From: a virus
Strand: one strand, 5' to 3'
Length of the DNA: 56,310 bases
IMG/VR virus record: IMGVR_UViG_3300044617_001003
Coordinates: 1 to 56,310 of that record
The notes under the pieces were generated by a model, which saw only the letters and a list, made by a program, of their open reading frames with translations, was not told where the DNA came from and searched no databases. The position numbers and the translations under genes are program-made. Below are positions 1 to 7,013 of this stretch, in pieces. Positions within the stretch are counted from its first letter, which is position 1, and each line of letters starts with the position of its first letter.

Positions 1-93
1 GGCGATCCCGGCGGCGGCCCGGCCGGCGGCCCGGCCGGCGGGCCGGCCCGCCGCCCGCCCGGCGGCGGCCCAAGCGCTAGCGCTAGCGCTATA
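1..93. repeat. GC-rich palindromic left end
   Basis: The first 70 bases are almost pure G+C, built of nested GGCC, CCGG and GGCGG palindromes that could fold very stably. They are followed by a perfect 18-bp palindrome at 73-90 made of three AGCGCT units. No coding frame is supported. It may be part of a packaging or replication region, or simply where assembly stopped; the sequence cannot tell these apart. Confidence 0.5.
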
Positions 94-144
94 GACCCCG
101 GTGTAGCAAAGACCCCGGTGTAGCAAAGACCCCGGTGTAGCAAA
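94..144 (+). repeat. Three tandem 17-bp repeats upstream of early promoter
   Basis: GACCCCGGTGTAGCAAA is present three times without mismatch or spacer (94-110, 111-127, 128-144). The array ends 13 bases before the sigma-54 promoter at 157. The position suggests binding sites for an activator or repressor of the first operon, but the binding protein is not identified. The right end of the window also carries a 17-bp tandem array of different sequence. Confidence 0.8.
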
Positions 145-156
145 GACGCGAAGCGA

Positions 157-173
157 TTGGCACGACTCTTGCA
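157..173 (+). promoter_or_regulatory. Sigma-54 (RpoN) promoter of the rightward operon
   Basis: TTGGCACGACTCTTGCA matches the RpoN consensus YTGGCACG-N4-TTGCW at every fixed position. The -24 GG is at 159-160 and the -12 GC at 171-172, the required 12 bases apart. Transcription would start near 184, about 38 bases ahead of the first gene at 222. Sigma-54 promoters need an AAA+ activator bound upstream. No such activator is encoded in the window, so a host activator would be needed. The triple 17-bp repeat just upstream is closer than usual for enhancer sites. Confidence 0.7.
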
Positions 174-221
174 CTGTGTCCATTCAGCACAGAACGAACC
201 ACGAATAACGGAGACCCCGGG

Positions 222-620
222 ATGACAAAGCGAACCATCGAGATCGACGACGTTCTGCCGGATTGCGTGGAGACAGCCAAAGAGCAGATGAACGACCTGC
301 TCCGCGACTACATCAAGGACAACGAGCCCGACAAAACCCCGTGTATGTCAAACGACTTGGACTACAGCGGCGAGGTTCACTCAATCGTGGACGACGCCGT
401 CCCGCACGGAACTTCCGACATCGAGGCCGCGTGGTTTCTGCACGGCAAAGACTTGGAGGAAGCCTACGAAAACGCCGGCGTCGGTGAGAACCCGCGCGAG
501 AACGGCGGCATGGCGGCCATCTACTGCTACATCTACGAGAAGGTGGCCGAGTGGTACGCGGCGAACGCCGAGCGGATCTTCGACGAACTGCGGCACGGCG
601 ATTGCACTGACAGTGAATAG
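222..620 (+). CDS. Hypothetical acidic protein, first gene of early operon
   Basis: A 132-residue acidic protein without membrane segments or a motif I recognise. The C-terminal third is helical in character (residues about 95-125, rich in Ala, Tyr and Glu), and the last residues are CTDSE. The ATG at 222 has GGAG at 210-213. It is the first gene after the sigma-54 promoter and upstream repeats, which suggests early expression. Phage proteins in this place often act on host functions, but nothing in the sequence names a target. Confidence 0.75.
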   Translation: MTKRTIEIDDVLPDCVETAKEQMNDLLRDYIKDNEPDKTPCMSNDLDYSGEVHSIVDDAVPHGTSDIEAAWFLHGKDLEEAYENAGVGENPRENGGMAAIYCYIYEKVAEWYAANAERIFDELRHGDCTDSE

Positions 621-663
621 CCCCGTCTGACTCAAACACACTCAAACACAAGGAGGCCAGCGC

Positions 664-921
664 ATGATGCCAAACACAGATAGTTTCACGGGCGACGTAA
701 TGACACTCCTGAATCTCCGTGGCAAAGACGAAGTTATTCGCGTCACTTCGGGCGTGGACGACGAAGCGCTGGCTGACTTTCTCCGCGACAACTTGTTCGT
801 AAGCCTGTACCCGCACGTTGACAAGATGCCGAACTTCGTCAAGCAGATTGTGGCACGGGCTTTGCTGGATCATGTCGATTGGAAGCACGTTGCCCACTGG
901 ATTCGAGCGGAGAACAACTGA
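664..921 (+). CDS. Hypothetical early protein
   Basis: An 85-residue soluble protein with a very good ribosome site (AAGGAGG at 650-656). The gap to the previous gene holds two direct copies of ACTCAAACAC. The N-terminal half looks like strand-rich sequence and the C-terminal half helical, ending in two tryptophan-containing turns (HVDWKHVAHWIRAENN). No family recognised. One base separates its stop from the next gene, so the two are translated from one message. A second sigma-54-like sequence lies inside its 3' end. Confidence 0.75.
   Translation: MMPNTDSFTGDVMTLLNLRGKDEVIRVTSGVDDEALADFLRDNLFVSLYPHVDKMPNFVKQIVARALLDHVDWKHVAHWIRAENN
851..866 (+). promoter_or_regulatory. Second sigma-54-like sequence inside a gene
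   Basis: TGGCACGGGCTTTGCT matches TGGCACG-N4-TTGCW with correct GG-GC spacing (852-853 and 864-865). It lies in the 3' end of the preceding gene and would start RNA near 877, just ahead of the gene at 923. An internal promoter is possible, but a chance match in GC-rich coding sequence is also possible; another such match occurs inside the SNF2 gene on the other strand. Confidence 0.35.
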
Positions 922-922
922 A

Positions 923-1381
923 ATGCAAACCTTCCTTCCGTACTCAAACTTCGTCGACTCGGCCCGCTGCCTGGACTATCGACGACTCGGCAAGCAAAGA
1001 GTCGAGTGCAAGCAGATCCTACAGGCGCTCGGCGTTCCGGTCGGTGGACCCCTGAGTGGCAAGCCGAGCAGTTGGCGAAGCCATCCTGCAACCCGAATGT
1101 GGCAAGGGCACGAGTATTCGCTCTGCGTGTACGCGATTGCCGTGTGCCGAGAGTGGCGCGGTCGAGGCTACAAGGACACGCTTCTGCCGCAGTTCATGTA
1201 TGCGGCGTCGTGCTGTCTTGAGAGCGGCGATCCGTCTAGTCCGCCGTGGCTGGGCGACGACGACTTTCATTCGTCGCACCGGAGCAACTTGCTCCGCAAA
1301 CTTCCCGGCCATTACTCGCAGTTCGGATGGAGCGAGCCCGACGACCTGCCATACGTCTGGCCGGCCGAGTTGGTCGCATGA
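923..1381 (+). CDS. Pyrimidine-dimer DNA glycosylase-like protein (MSMEG_6728 type)
   Basis: A 152-residue protein. It opens with MQTFLPYSNFVDSARCLDYR, followed by RLGKQRVECKQIL and, about residue 55, SHPATRMWQGHEYSLCVYA. This order is typical of the MSMEG_6728 family, related to endonuclease V-type pyrimidine-dimer glycosylases. These remove UV photoproducts from DNA. The start is fixed by the homology-like N-terminus and lies one base after the previous stop. In an early phage operon it would protect incoming DNA or the host from UV damage. Enzymatic activity is inferred from family resemblance only, and the C-terminal third diverges from what I remember of the family. Confidence 0.7.
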   Translation: MQTFLPYSNFVDSARCLDYRRLGKQRVECKQILQALGVPVGGPLSGKPSSWRSHPATRMWQGHEYSLCVYAIAVCREWRGRGYKDTLLPQFMYAASCCLESGDPSSPPWLGDDDFHSSHRSNLLRKLPGHYSQFGWSEPDDLPYVWPAELVA

Positions 1382-1392
1382 AGGAGGTGCCC

Positions 1393-1590
1393 ATGAGCAT
1401 GGAGGTTGTCGAGAAAGTCTACGCGGATCGGATCGCACGGCGGGCGCCAGAACTGATGGCGTTCGCCGAGGACTTCGCGATCGACCCGAGCAGGCGGAAT
1501 ATCTTCCGCCTCAAGATTGCTGTCGAGGAAGTTGAGCGAGATATCGCAGTTCGGGATGCCCTACGAAGCCAAATGGAGGTTCTGTCATGA
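1393..1590 (+). CDS. Small hypothetical helical protein
   Basis: A 65-residue highly charged, helical protein. The start at 1393 is chosen because AAGGAGGTG lies directly before it (1381-1389); the reading frame is open further upstream but without a ribosome site. Its stop overlaps the next ATG (ATGA, 1587-1590), showing translational coupling. No motif is recognised. Confidence 0.7.
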   Translation: MSMEVVEKVYADRIARRAPELMAFAEDFAIDPSRRNIFRLKIAVEEVERDIAVRDALRSQMEVLS

Positions 1591-1796
1591 AGATGACCAC
1601 GAAGAAGCAGATCACGATGACCCGAAAGGAAGCCGAAGTCTTGATGTTCGGCATGGACTTTGCAGTAGGTGAGATTGGAGAGCCCGAGTGTCCCAAATGC
1701 CGCAAGGCTCTCCACTCGATCGTCAAGAAACTCGACAAGGCGTTTGATTTTCTTCGCGGTGAGGCGGACGACTTTCAGGAGTGCTGCAATGACTGA
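1587..1796 (+). CDS. Small hypothetical protein with one CxxC
   Basis: A 69-residue protein beginning in an ATGA overlap with the previous gene. It has one CPKC pair about residue 35 and ends QECCND, so a single metal site is conceivable, but no known zinc domain is complete. The rest is helical and charged. Function unknown. Confidence 0.65.
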   Translation: MKMTTKKQITMTRKEAEVLMFGMDFAVGEIGEPECPKCRKALHSIVKKLDKAFDFLRGEADDFQECCND

Positions 1797-1917
1797 CCTA
1801 GAACTCAAGAGAAACGAAGTCGAGGGCACGCTGGCCGAACTCGACCGGCTTCTGGCGAAGGCCGAGGAAGCCTACGAACTGATGGCATGGGCGGAAGAAG
1901 ATGAAAACGACGAGTGA
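1789..1917 (+). CDS. 42-residue acidic coiled-coil peptide
   Basis: A very small gene overlapping its neighbours at both ends (8 bases with the previous stop, 17 with the next start). The product is one long acidic helix (ELKRNEVEGTLAELDRLLAK) with heptad spacing, ending EEDENDE. CAGGAG sits a few bases upstream of the start. The overlaps and good ribosome site support a real gene despite its length. Confidence 0.55.
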   Translation: MTDLELKRNEVEGTLAELDRLLAKAEEAYELMAWAEEDENDE

Positions 1918-2206
1918 CGAATACCGCGTTTCCCCGAAAGTCGTCCTACGGCCAGGAGATCGGTTCCGCATATCCGGCGGGCCGTACTGGAAGATGGGCG
2001 ACGGCAGGAAGATACCGCTCGCGGCCCGTGGCGTCTGCACGTTCGTGCGGGCCACTCGGGTCGGCCAGCGGGTCTACATCGAGGCCAGGAACAAGGACGG
2101 TTCCGTCCTGCTCCATGTCGAGGGCAGGCGAAAGAACAAGGCAGCCCCGGAAATCGTGTGCCGTCCGTACAAGATCCGGAGCAAAATCAGGAGCAAGAAG
2201 CGATGA
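1901..2206 (+). CDS. Hypothetical basic protein, possible SH3-like barrel
   Basis: A 101-residue protein, strongly basic at the C-terminus (KIRSKIRSKKR). Short alternating strands and glycine turns between residues 15 and 85 suggest a small barrel of the kind that binds nucleic acid, but no family is recognised. It overlaps the preceding gene and is coupled to the next by ATGA at 2203-2206. Confidence 0.65.
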   Translation: MKTTSDEYRVSPKVVLRPGDRFRISGGPYWKMGDGRKIPLAARGVCTFVRATRVGQRVYIEARNKDGSVLLHVEGRRKNKAAPEIVCRPYKIRSKIRSKKR

Positions 2207-2448
2207 AATGCTTGAGGCAGGGAGAGAAGCCGTACTCGACGTTCGTGCGGCAATACATGGCGGGGTACTACGCTGGCGAGTCGGCCGCAGAGATCGCGAA
2301 GCGGCTCGACACGACAGAAGGCGCGCTGCTGGTCTACGCCTGCGACCTTCGCAAGAAGGGCGTCCGAATCCCCAAACTCAATGACCGGCTGGACGTTGAC
2401 CATCTCAACGGCATCATTCGGAGGGCCGCAAAATCATGGGCGCGATGA
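2203..2448 (+). CDS. Small HTH-like protein
   Basis: An 81-residue protein started at the ATGA overlap (ATG 2203). Residues about 28-50 (SAAEIAKRLDTTEGALLVYA) have the spacing of a helix-turn-helix, followed by a basic turn and RIPKLND. It could bind DNA or act as a small regulator in the early operon. The HTH call rests on pattern only. Confidence 0.6.
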   Translation: MKCLRQGEKPYSTFVRQYMAGYYAGESAAEIAKRLDTTEGALLVYACDLRKKGVRIPKLNDRLDVDHLNGIIRRAAKSWAR

Positions 2449-2708
2449 AGGAAGTTATGATCGACTGCCTCGACTCCGGCGTGGTCCCGGTCGAGGCAAA
2501 GCGAATCGGAGAATGGGCCGACCAACTCGGCGACAACGCCAAGATCCTCAACGGGATGCCCATGAAGCATCGCTACGAGGGTCGCTACGGCGAGATCGAC
2601 GTTGACGTTCTGCCGGTGTCGGTGGCGTTTCGCGTTGGCGAACTCCTGCCCGACACCTACGATGAACTGGGGTGGATGATCGACTCTTTTCTGGAGACCC
2701 GGCTGTGA
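2436..2708 (+). CDS. Hypothetical early protein
   Basis: A 90-residue acidic protein with no recognised motif. Two starts are possible: ATG 2436 with GGAGGG at 2420-2425 (ten bases away), or ATG 2445 in an ATGA overlap. The first is preferred for its ribosome-site spacing. The C-terminus (YDELGWMIDSFLETRL) is helical. Coupled to the next gene by GTGA. Confidence 0.65.
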   Translation: MGAMKEVMIDCLDSGVVPVEAKRIGEWADQLGDNAKILNGMPMKHRYEGRYGEIDVDVLPVSVAFRVGELLPDTYDELGWMIDSFLETRL

Positions 2709-2920
2709 GAAAGAAACTTACGTCTGCGTATGACAGCCAAATCGACGCCGGCTCGGTCGTGCTGACCGGCGAGCAGGCCCGGGCGCTCGTGGTCGCCGTG
2801 GCGGACTCGATCCGCCACGGCCGCGCCGGGGGCGACGAGATCCTGACGGCCAGGATGCTGGCGGCCGTCGAGGCGCTGAACTATGTGTTTCAGATTGGCA
2901 TTGAGGAGGTGGACGCATGA
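2705..2920 (+). CDS. Hypothetical protein with GTG start
   Basis: A 71-residue protein. The start is a GTG overlapping the previous stop (GTGA at 2705-2708), the same style of coupling used elsewhere in this genome. The central region (LTGEQARALVVAVADSIRHG) is an Ala-rich amphipathic helix. Nothing identifies its role. It is coupled to the regulator that follows by ATGA at 2917-2920. Confidence 0.6.
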   Translation: MRKKLTSAYDSQIDAGSVVLTGEQARALVVAVADSIRHGRAGGDEILTARMLAAVEALNYVFQIGIEEVDA

Positions 2921-3297
2921 AAGTCGTCGATGCCGACGAGTTGGCCAAGATGCTTGGCGTGTGCCGGAGGACAGTGCTGTCGGCGGCCGGCGGGAACGTC
3001 GAGTACCTGGGCAACAAGGCTTTCATCCGGTCCAAAACCTCGGGAGTACCCGTTCGCGGCAAACACAAGACGCTGCAGCAGGTGGCCGATCAACTCGGTT
3101 GCTCGCGGTCCACGGTTCTGCGTGTGGTCAAGCGGACGGGCCTCGGCATCCAGATCGGCGGCCGTCGCTACATACCGGAGTCGCAGATCGGGCGGATCAA
3201 AAAGAGCATCCTCGCCCCCGGCGTCACGCAGATCCACGGCGACCGCAAAGCCATGAGCGAGCGCGGCCGGATGATGGCTCAGGCCCGATGGGGGTGA
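2917..3297 (+). CDS. DNA-binding protein with two helix-turn-helix segments
   Basis: A 126-residue protein, last in the rightward operon. Residues 5-25 (DADELAKMLGVCRRTVLSAA) and 49-70 (TLQQVADQLGCSRSTVLRVV) each have the pattern of an excisionase or MerR-type HTH. The second is followed by a wing-like GIQIGGRRYIPESQIGRI. The basic C-terminus ends RMMAQARWG. It is probably an early transcription regulator or excisionase-like protein. Its 3' end overlaps the opposing HNH gene by 19 bases, so the two operons converge tail to tail. Confidence 0.7.
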   Translation: MKVVDADELAKMLGVCRRTVLSAAGGNVEYLGNKAFIRSKTSGVPVRGKHKTLQQVADQLGCSRSTVLRVVKRTGLGIQIGGRRYIPESQIGRIKKSILAPGVTQIHGDRKAMSERGRMMAQARWG

Positions 3298-3581
3298 CCG
3301 ATCGAGTCCTCGGCGTGCCGCTTGCTGTGGCAACTGCTGCACAGAAGTCGCAGGTTGTGGATTGCGTCGGTTCCAAGGGGTTTCTCGATGATATGGTCGA
3401 CGTGCGCTTGCTTGCCGGAAACCAAGAACCCGCAGAGTTGGCACTTGCCTTCGTCGCGGGCGATCACGGCGAGCCGCGTTCGTCGCCATGCCGCAGAGCA
3501 GTACCCCCGCTCGGCCGCCGTCGGGCGGGGGGCTTTTGGTCGAGGACGGAAGGCCGGGATTCGTTTAGGCACAGACTTCAT
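3279..3581 (-). CDS. HNH endonuclease
   Basis: A 100-residue protein. The core is CQLCG, then HVDHIIEKPLG, then NLRLLCSSCHSKRH, giving the HNH beta-beta-alpha metal site framed by two zinc-binding CxxC pairs. The start at 3581 is chosen because the frame upstream overlaps the methyltransferase and has no ribosome site. HNH proteins in HK97-type phages often help terminase cut DNA, but those sit next to the terminase genes. This one lies beside an adenine methyltransferase, about 50 kb away. Either a packaging or a nuclease-modification role is possible. Confidence 0.85.
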   Translation of the reverse strand: MKSVPKRIPAFRPRPKAPRPTAAERGYCSAAWRRTRLAVIARDEGKCQLCGFLVSGKQAHVDHIIEKPLGTDAIHNLRLLCSSCHSKRHAEDSIGHPHRA

Positions 3582-4116
3582 TCCCCCAGGCGGCCCAGCC
3601 GTCGCGGCGCCTTCTGGCAAAGAGTTCGATTCGTGATGCGTCCGGGTACAAGCGCTCGATGCGGGCCTGGATCTCGCCGGGCTTTGCACTGTGGGCTCCG
3701 AGCGGCGAGAGGACGACCTGGGCCACAGACTCGTCGGCGATGGGCAGCGGTCGCCCTGACTTTTTCATGGACCCGGCTAGAACAAACTCGGTGGTCGGCT
3801 TGACGATGCTGGGCCGAACGCCGCGAGCGCCGAACGGCACGCCGGCCTTGGTTGCCTTCACCCACACGAACGCCACGCCACGGTAATAGCACCCCCACGA
3901 CGCAAGTGTGCGGATGGCCAGATCCAGCCGAGGCCCGGTGGCCCAAAGAAACACGACGGACGACGGCTTGAGCAGAGACTTGACATCGAGGGCGAGGATC
4001 TCGTCGTCGCTCATCGTGTCGTAGAACTTGGCGGCAGCGCCCCACTTGTCCTTGGCGCCGTAGTACGACCAAGGCGGGTCGGCAAGCACTACGTCATACT
4101 TCTCGCCCGGAAGCAT
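3565..4116 (-). CDS. MT-A70 family adenine methyltransferase
   Basis: A 183-residue protein with the catalytic DPPW at residues 13-16 (VVLADPPWSYYG), the SAM-site style segment FLWATGPRLDLA and a C-terminal PGEIQARIERLYP. This is the arrangement of MT-A70 enzymes that methylate the N6 of adenine in DNA. It would modify phage DNA against host restriction or mark it for regulation. It overlaps the HNH gene by 17 bases and the upstream membrane protein gene by 23 bases, so they form one operon. Confidence 0.85.
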   Translation of the reverse strand: MLPGEKYDVVLADPPWSYYGAKDKWGAAAKFYDTMSDDEILALDVKSLLKPSSVVFLWATGPRLDLAIRTLASWGCYYRGVAFVWVKATKAGVPFGARGVRPSIVKPTTEFVLAGSMKKSGRPLPIADESVAQVVLSPLGAHSAKPGEIQARIERLYPDASRIELFARRRRDGWAAWGNEVCA

Positions 4117-4417
4117 TGCGATGCCACCCCATCATGAGAACTCGATGCGAGTCGCGGGAGAACCACCACTCGACCACGATCTTGGCAATGGCGTTGACAA
4201 GCACGCTGATGATGAACATTGCCAGCACGCTGCCGTACTCCCTGCGGACCCGTATTCTCATTCGGGCCTTGAGAACGTCCACGAGCATGGCGGGGTCGCA
4301 GGTCTCGGGCCACTCGTCGACGGCCATTTCGATCAGCCGGTCGCGGAGTTTGCCGTGGGCGGCCAGCCTGAATCCGCCGCGCTTGGCGACGTAGGTCTTG
4401 AGCGGGGCGTAGATCAT
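4094..4417 (-). CDS. Small membrane protein with one transmembrane helix
   Basis: A 107-residue protein. Residues about 1-60 are basic and cytoplasmic in character, then VLAMFIISVLVNAIAKIVVE forms a clear membrane helix, followed by a short basic tail. It starts in an ATGA overlap with the lipoprotein gene upstream. A holin-like or membrane-anchoring part of a lysis cluster is possible, but one helix and no family match leave this open. Confidence 0.65.
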   Translation of the reverse strand: MIYAPLKTYVAKRGGFRLAAHGKLRDRLIEMAVDEWPETCDPAMLVDVLKARMRIRVRREYGSVLAMFIISVLVNAIAKIVVEWWFSRDSHRVLMMGWHRNASGREV

Positions 4418-4647
4418 CAGTTTTTTCCGGTGCCCTTACAGACGGGGCAGACCACGAACACGCGACCGTCGCCGATTTTTCCGGCGCCGCGGCAATTGTC
4501 GCACTGCCCCGACGGGGCCGGCTCTGGCTTTTGCATCATGCTGTATTGGCCGGCCACGGCGACGATCGGCTGAAGGTCTCGGCGCAACTGGCCGACGCAC
4601 CCCGCAACGAGGAAAGCAGCACAGATCAGCGGCAGTGTTTTAGACAT
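4417..4647 (-). CDS. Lipoprotein with DnaJ-type CxxCxGxG repeats
   Basis: A 76-residue protein. The N-terminus is a lipoprotein signal with the lipobox LVAGC (Cys17). After cleavage only about 60 residues remain. The C-terminal half has CDNCRGAG and CPVCKGTG, the paired motif of the DnaJ zinc finger. A short lipoprotein beside membrane proteins and a peptidase resembles an outer-membrane spanin (Rz1), but spanins do not carry zinc fingers. The role is therefore open: envelope lysis, or protection after infection. Confidence 0.75.
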   Translation of the reverse strand: MSKTLPLICAAFLVAGCVGQLRRDLQPIVAVAGQYSMMQKPEPAPSGQCDNCRGAGKIGDGRVFVVCPVCKGTGKN

Positions 4648-5641
4648 ACCCCATCGCCCCGTAAGTAGTGTGCTGACGGCGAGGCCAGCCGGCCACGCTG
4701 GACAAGGCGATGCACTGTGCCTTGTCGATAGTCGAAGCCAGCGCCCAGAACGAGCCCGGCGGAATGTCGATTGGCGTGCCGCGAACCCTTCGAGGCCCGG
4801 AGTTCCACGCCGCCCAGGTGTTGTTCCAGAGAACTAGCGCCTGGCCGTACTTCTGGTGCGTCTCGGGCCGGTCGTCGTATCCGATAAAACTCTGCGCATG
4901 GTGCCAAATGCCGGTCTGGCGAGAGAATCCGTCCTCGTTGCGCGTCCTCTCGAACGCCATCGAACTACAGTTGAAGATCCCGTAGCCCTGAAACAGAAAG
5001 TCGCGAACTTGGTCGCGGCCGCTCAGAATCGTGGATGTCCTGGCGACATACTTCGATGACTCGTCGAGCCACTTCTGGCCGGGAGCCCGGGAACCACCGA
5101 GCGAGATGGTCTTTTCGGTGTATTGCGTCAGATCAATGCCGAGTTCGGGATAGGGCTTCCTGACCAAAAAGCCCTTCGCCGTCGCAACATGGGCGGCGCG
5201 AGAGCAGATCCAGCCGTCGGAGTCGTACCCCCGCCACGCCCAAAGAGACTCCGACGCAATCACGGAGTCTCGAACGCCACGCTCCGAAATCTGCGGCGCG
5301 CCTTCGAGTTTTCCAGTGACTTCGTCGGGGACGTTGCTCGCAATCTCCATCCCGAGCGAGGTAAGCAGGCAGTTGGCGGCCGCACGGGCGACGCAGTCGC
5401 CCGTCAACTGGGTCGGCCCAGGCCAGCACCCTGGAAAGACGCCCTGCACCGTCGGGAACAGCAGAATCAGTTTGCCTTTTCCGGCGTCCGCAAACTCCCA
5501 ACTGTGGGCCACGCTGCCGCCGTCGGGGTTGCCGCCGTGCCGAATAATCGAGTCGACCAACTCCTCGTCGGCGCGAGGGTCGCGCCGGCAGCCCATCAGG
5601 CCACGCGAGTAGGCGGCGGCTGGGTCGAACAAATCACTCAT
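4640..5641 (-). CDS. Papain-like (C1-type) cysteine peptidase
   Basis: A 333-residue protein. The papain order of catalytic residues is visible: Gln78 and Cys83 in TQLTGDCVARAA, His248 in WHHAQSFIGYD, and Asn274 in LVLWNNTW. It lacks a signal peptide. It lies in a run of membrane and lipoprotein genes, so a role in host envelope or cell-wall breakdown at lysis is likely; no lysozyme or amidase is recognised elsewhere in the window. The start at 5641 overlaps the upstream stop by 8 bases. Which substrate it cleaves cannot be read from the sequence. Confidence 0.75.
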   Translation of the reverse strand: MSDLFDPAAAYSRGLMGCRRDPRADEELVDSIIRHGGNPDGGSVAHSWEFADAGKGKLILLFPTVQGVFPGCWPGPTQLTGDCVARAAANCLLTSLGMEIASNVPDEVTGKLEGAPQISERGVRDSVIASESLWAWRGYDSDGWICSRAAHVATAKGFLVRKPYPELGIDLTQYTEKTISLGGSRAPGQKWLDESSKYVARTSTILSGRDQVRDFLFQGYGIFNCSSMAFERTRNEDGFSRQTGIWHHAQSFIGYDDRPETHQKYGQALVLWNNTWAAWNSGPRRVRGTPIDIPPGSFWALASTIDKAQCIALSSVAGWPRRQHTTYGAMGYV

Positions 5642-6113
5642 CGCCGTGGATGTCCATGACCCATGCCAGTGCGCCGCACGCGGCAACGAGCCGCTCCTGG
5701 CCCTGGGCGTCCAGTGCTTTTTGGTCCGGGCCGAGCGCGGCCATGAACGTGCGGTCGATAGCCTCGGCGAGCCCGGGATACTTCCCTACGCTCTCCTTGT
5801 CGATCGCCAGCCGCAGTGAGCCAGAGTGAAACGTGATGAAGTCGTCCGTCGTGGCGACGATCGGCTTTTCCCGCCCGAAGTCACGCAGCAGGATGAACGC
5901 CATGGCTTCGTAGAAACTCGACAGGTACAGGCGGTCCTTGGGCAGCATCCTGGCTGCAACCGGCGACACGGGCTTCGCCCAATCGAGATATTCCTGGCCC
6001 GGCCGTGGTGTCGAGACGCTGGACTCCTCGGGCGGCCACGACAGGTCGAGCGTCACGCCTTTCCACGAAAAGAACAGCAGGATCACCACGAGCGCATACC
6101 TCGCGTATTTCAT
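5634..6113 (-). CDS. Membrane-anchored protein
   Basis: A 159-residue protein. Residues 5-20 (RYALVVILLFFSWKGV) form a signal anchor, and the remainder is soluble and probably periplasmic. No catalytic motif is recognised. It starts in an ATGA overlap with the gene upstream and overlaps the peptidase gene downstream by 8 bases. The position suggests it works with the peptidase and lipoprotein. Confidence 0.65.
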   Translation of the reverse strand: MKYARYALVVILLFFSWKGVTLDLSWPPEESSVSTPRPGQEYLDWAKPVSPVAARMLPKDRLYLSSFYEAMAFILLRDFGREKPIVATTDDFITFHSGSLRLAIDKESVGKYPGLAEAIDRTFMAALGPDQKALDAQGQERLVAACGALAWVMDIHGDE

Positions 6114-6382
6114 TGGTCGCTCCCATCAACCAGTGCGAGCGTCAGAACGTCGATGGCCTTCTTCTGGTCGTCGCCCAGGCACTCGGTCCTGAGAAGCCGC
6201 AGGCGGACGGCCGCCAGATTGGCGATTGCCGTCTGGTAGTTCGGCGCAACAGCCACCGAAAGCGGCTTCGGCGCCGGCACGTTTTTGTCGTCCGACATGG
6301 CCCACGCCAGCATCTTGCTGGCCTCTGGCCAGACAGCGACCGCGACGGCTGCCACCCCACAGGCGACCTGAAATACGCTCAT
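6110..6382 (-). CDS. Small membrane protein, holin-like
   Basis: A 90-residue protein. The N-terminal MSVFQVACGVAAVAVAVWPE is a hydrophobic anchor, followed by a soluble helical domain (QTAIANLAAVRLRLLRTECL). The start at 6382 is set by an ATGA overlap with the gene upstream. Size and topology fit a holin or inner-membrane spanin, but neither is proven. Confidence 0.6.
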   Translation of the reverse strand: MSVFQVACGVAAVAVAVWPEASKMLAWAMSDDKNVPAPKPLSVAVAPNYQTAIANLAAVRLRLLRTECLGDDQKKAIDVLTLALVDGSDQ

Positions 6383-6657
6383 CACAGCACCTTCCCGGCC
6401 GCCCACTCGAAGAAGGCCTTGCCCTCTGGCGAGCGGAGGACCGCCTCAAGATGGAACAGAGCCTCGTCGTCGACCTCTGTGCTGGACTTCCCGGCCGCCC
6501 ACTGGACCGCCGACACGATGGCAAGCGCCTGGGCGTGCGGAGTCGGAGCCGAGGTAATCGCCTGCAGGCGGCCGAGCATCGGCGCCCACTCGGCGAGCAA
6601 CTTGAGTTTCTCGAAAATCGGAAGATTCGCGCCATAGATATCAACCGGCTCGTCCAT
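6382..6657 (-). CDS. Hypothetical helical protein
   Basis: A 91-residue Ala- and Leu-rich helical protein, no membrane segment. Overlaps the next gene upstream by 17 bases and is coupled to the membrane protein downstream by ATGA. No family recognised. Confidence 0.6.
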   Translation of the reverse strand: MDEPVDIYGANLPIFEKLKLLAEWAPMLGRLQAITSAPTPHAQALAIVSAVQWAAGKSSTEVDDEALFHLEAVLRSPEGKAFFEWAAGKVL

Positions 6658-6832
6658 CTTTCTTGGCCTCCTTGCCCTTGTTGAGAAACTTGATGTATGC
6701 CGCAGACAGCGTCCTTGCCGTGCTGGTCAACTTGCCCCAATGACTCGGCGGCGCCTCGGGGACGAGCGACACAAGCGGTGTCGAGTCGTCGCCATACCGG
6801 GCCGCCGTGTAATCAAATCGTTCACCGCTCAT
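6641..6832 (-). CDS. Small hypothetical protein
   Basis: A 63-residue protein with a basic C-terminus (LNKGKEAKKDGRAG). It overlaps both neighbours (17 and 11 bases), which is the main support for it being real. Function unknown. Confidence 0.5.
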   Translation of the reverse strand: MSGERFDYTAARYGDDSTPLVSLVPEAPPSHWGKLTSTARTLSAAYIKFLNKGKEAKKDGRAG

Positions 6833-7013
6833 GCGTTGCGTACTGGAGGACTTGGTAGGCGTCCTGAAAAACGCACCGCGCGATCTCCTCGACCTCCGCT
6901 TTCGTCGGCCGGCGATCCAACTTCCACGCCTCGGACTCAGTCTCCCTGTCGTCCAATTTCAGGACGAGAGTCGCCTCTTTGCCCGCGAGTATCAGTCGTA
7001 CCTCGGCCGTCAT
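6822..7013 (-). CDS. Small hypothetical protein
   Basis: A 63-residue protein with a short strand-rich N-terminus (MTAEVRLILAGKEATLVLKL) and a helical C-terminus. GGAG lies about ten bases upstream of the ATG. It overlaps the 3' end of the HTH-type gene upstream by 77 bases, unusually long for this genome, so one of the two gene ends may be wrong. Confidence 0.5.
   Translation of the reverse strand: MTAEVRLILAGKEATLVLKLDDRETESEAWKLDRRPTKAEVEEIARCVFQDAYQVLQYATHER

Noticed and set aside
94-144. CRISPR-like array at the left end (also at 56220-56310)
   Set aside because: The 17-bp units are directly adjacent without spacers, and no cas gene is present.
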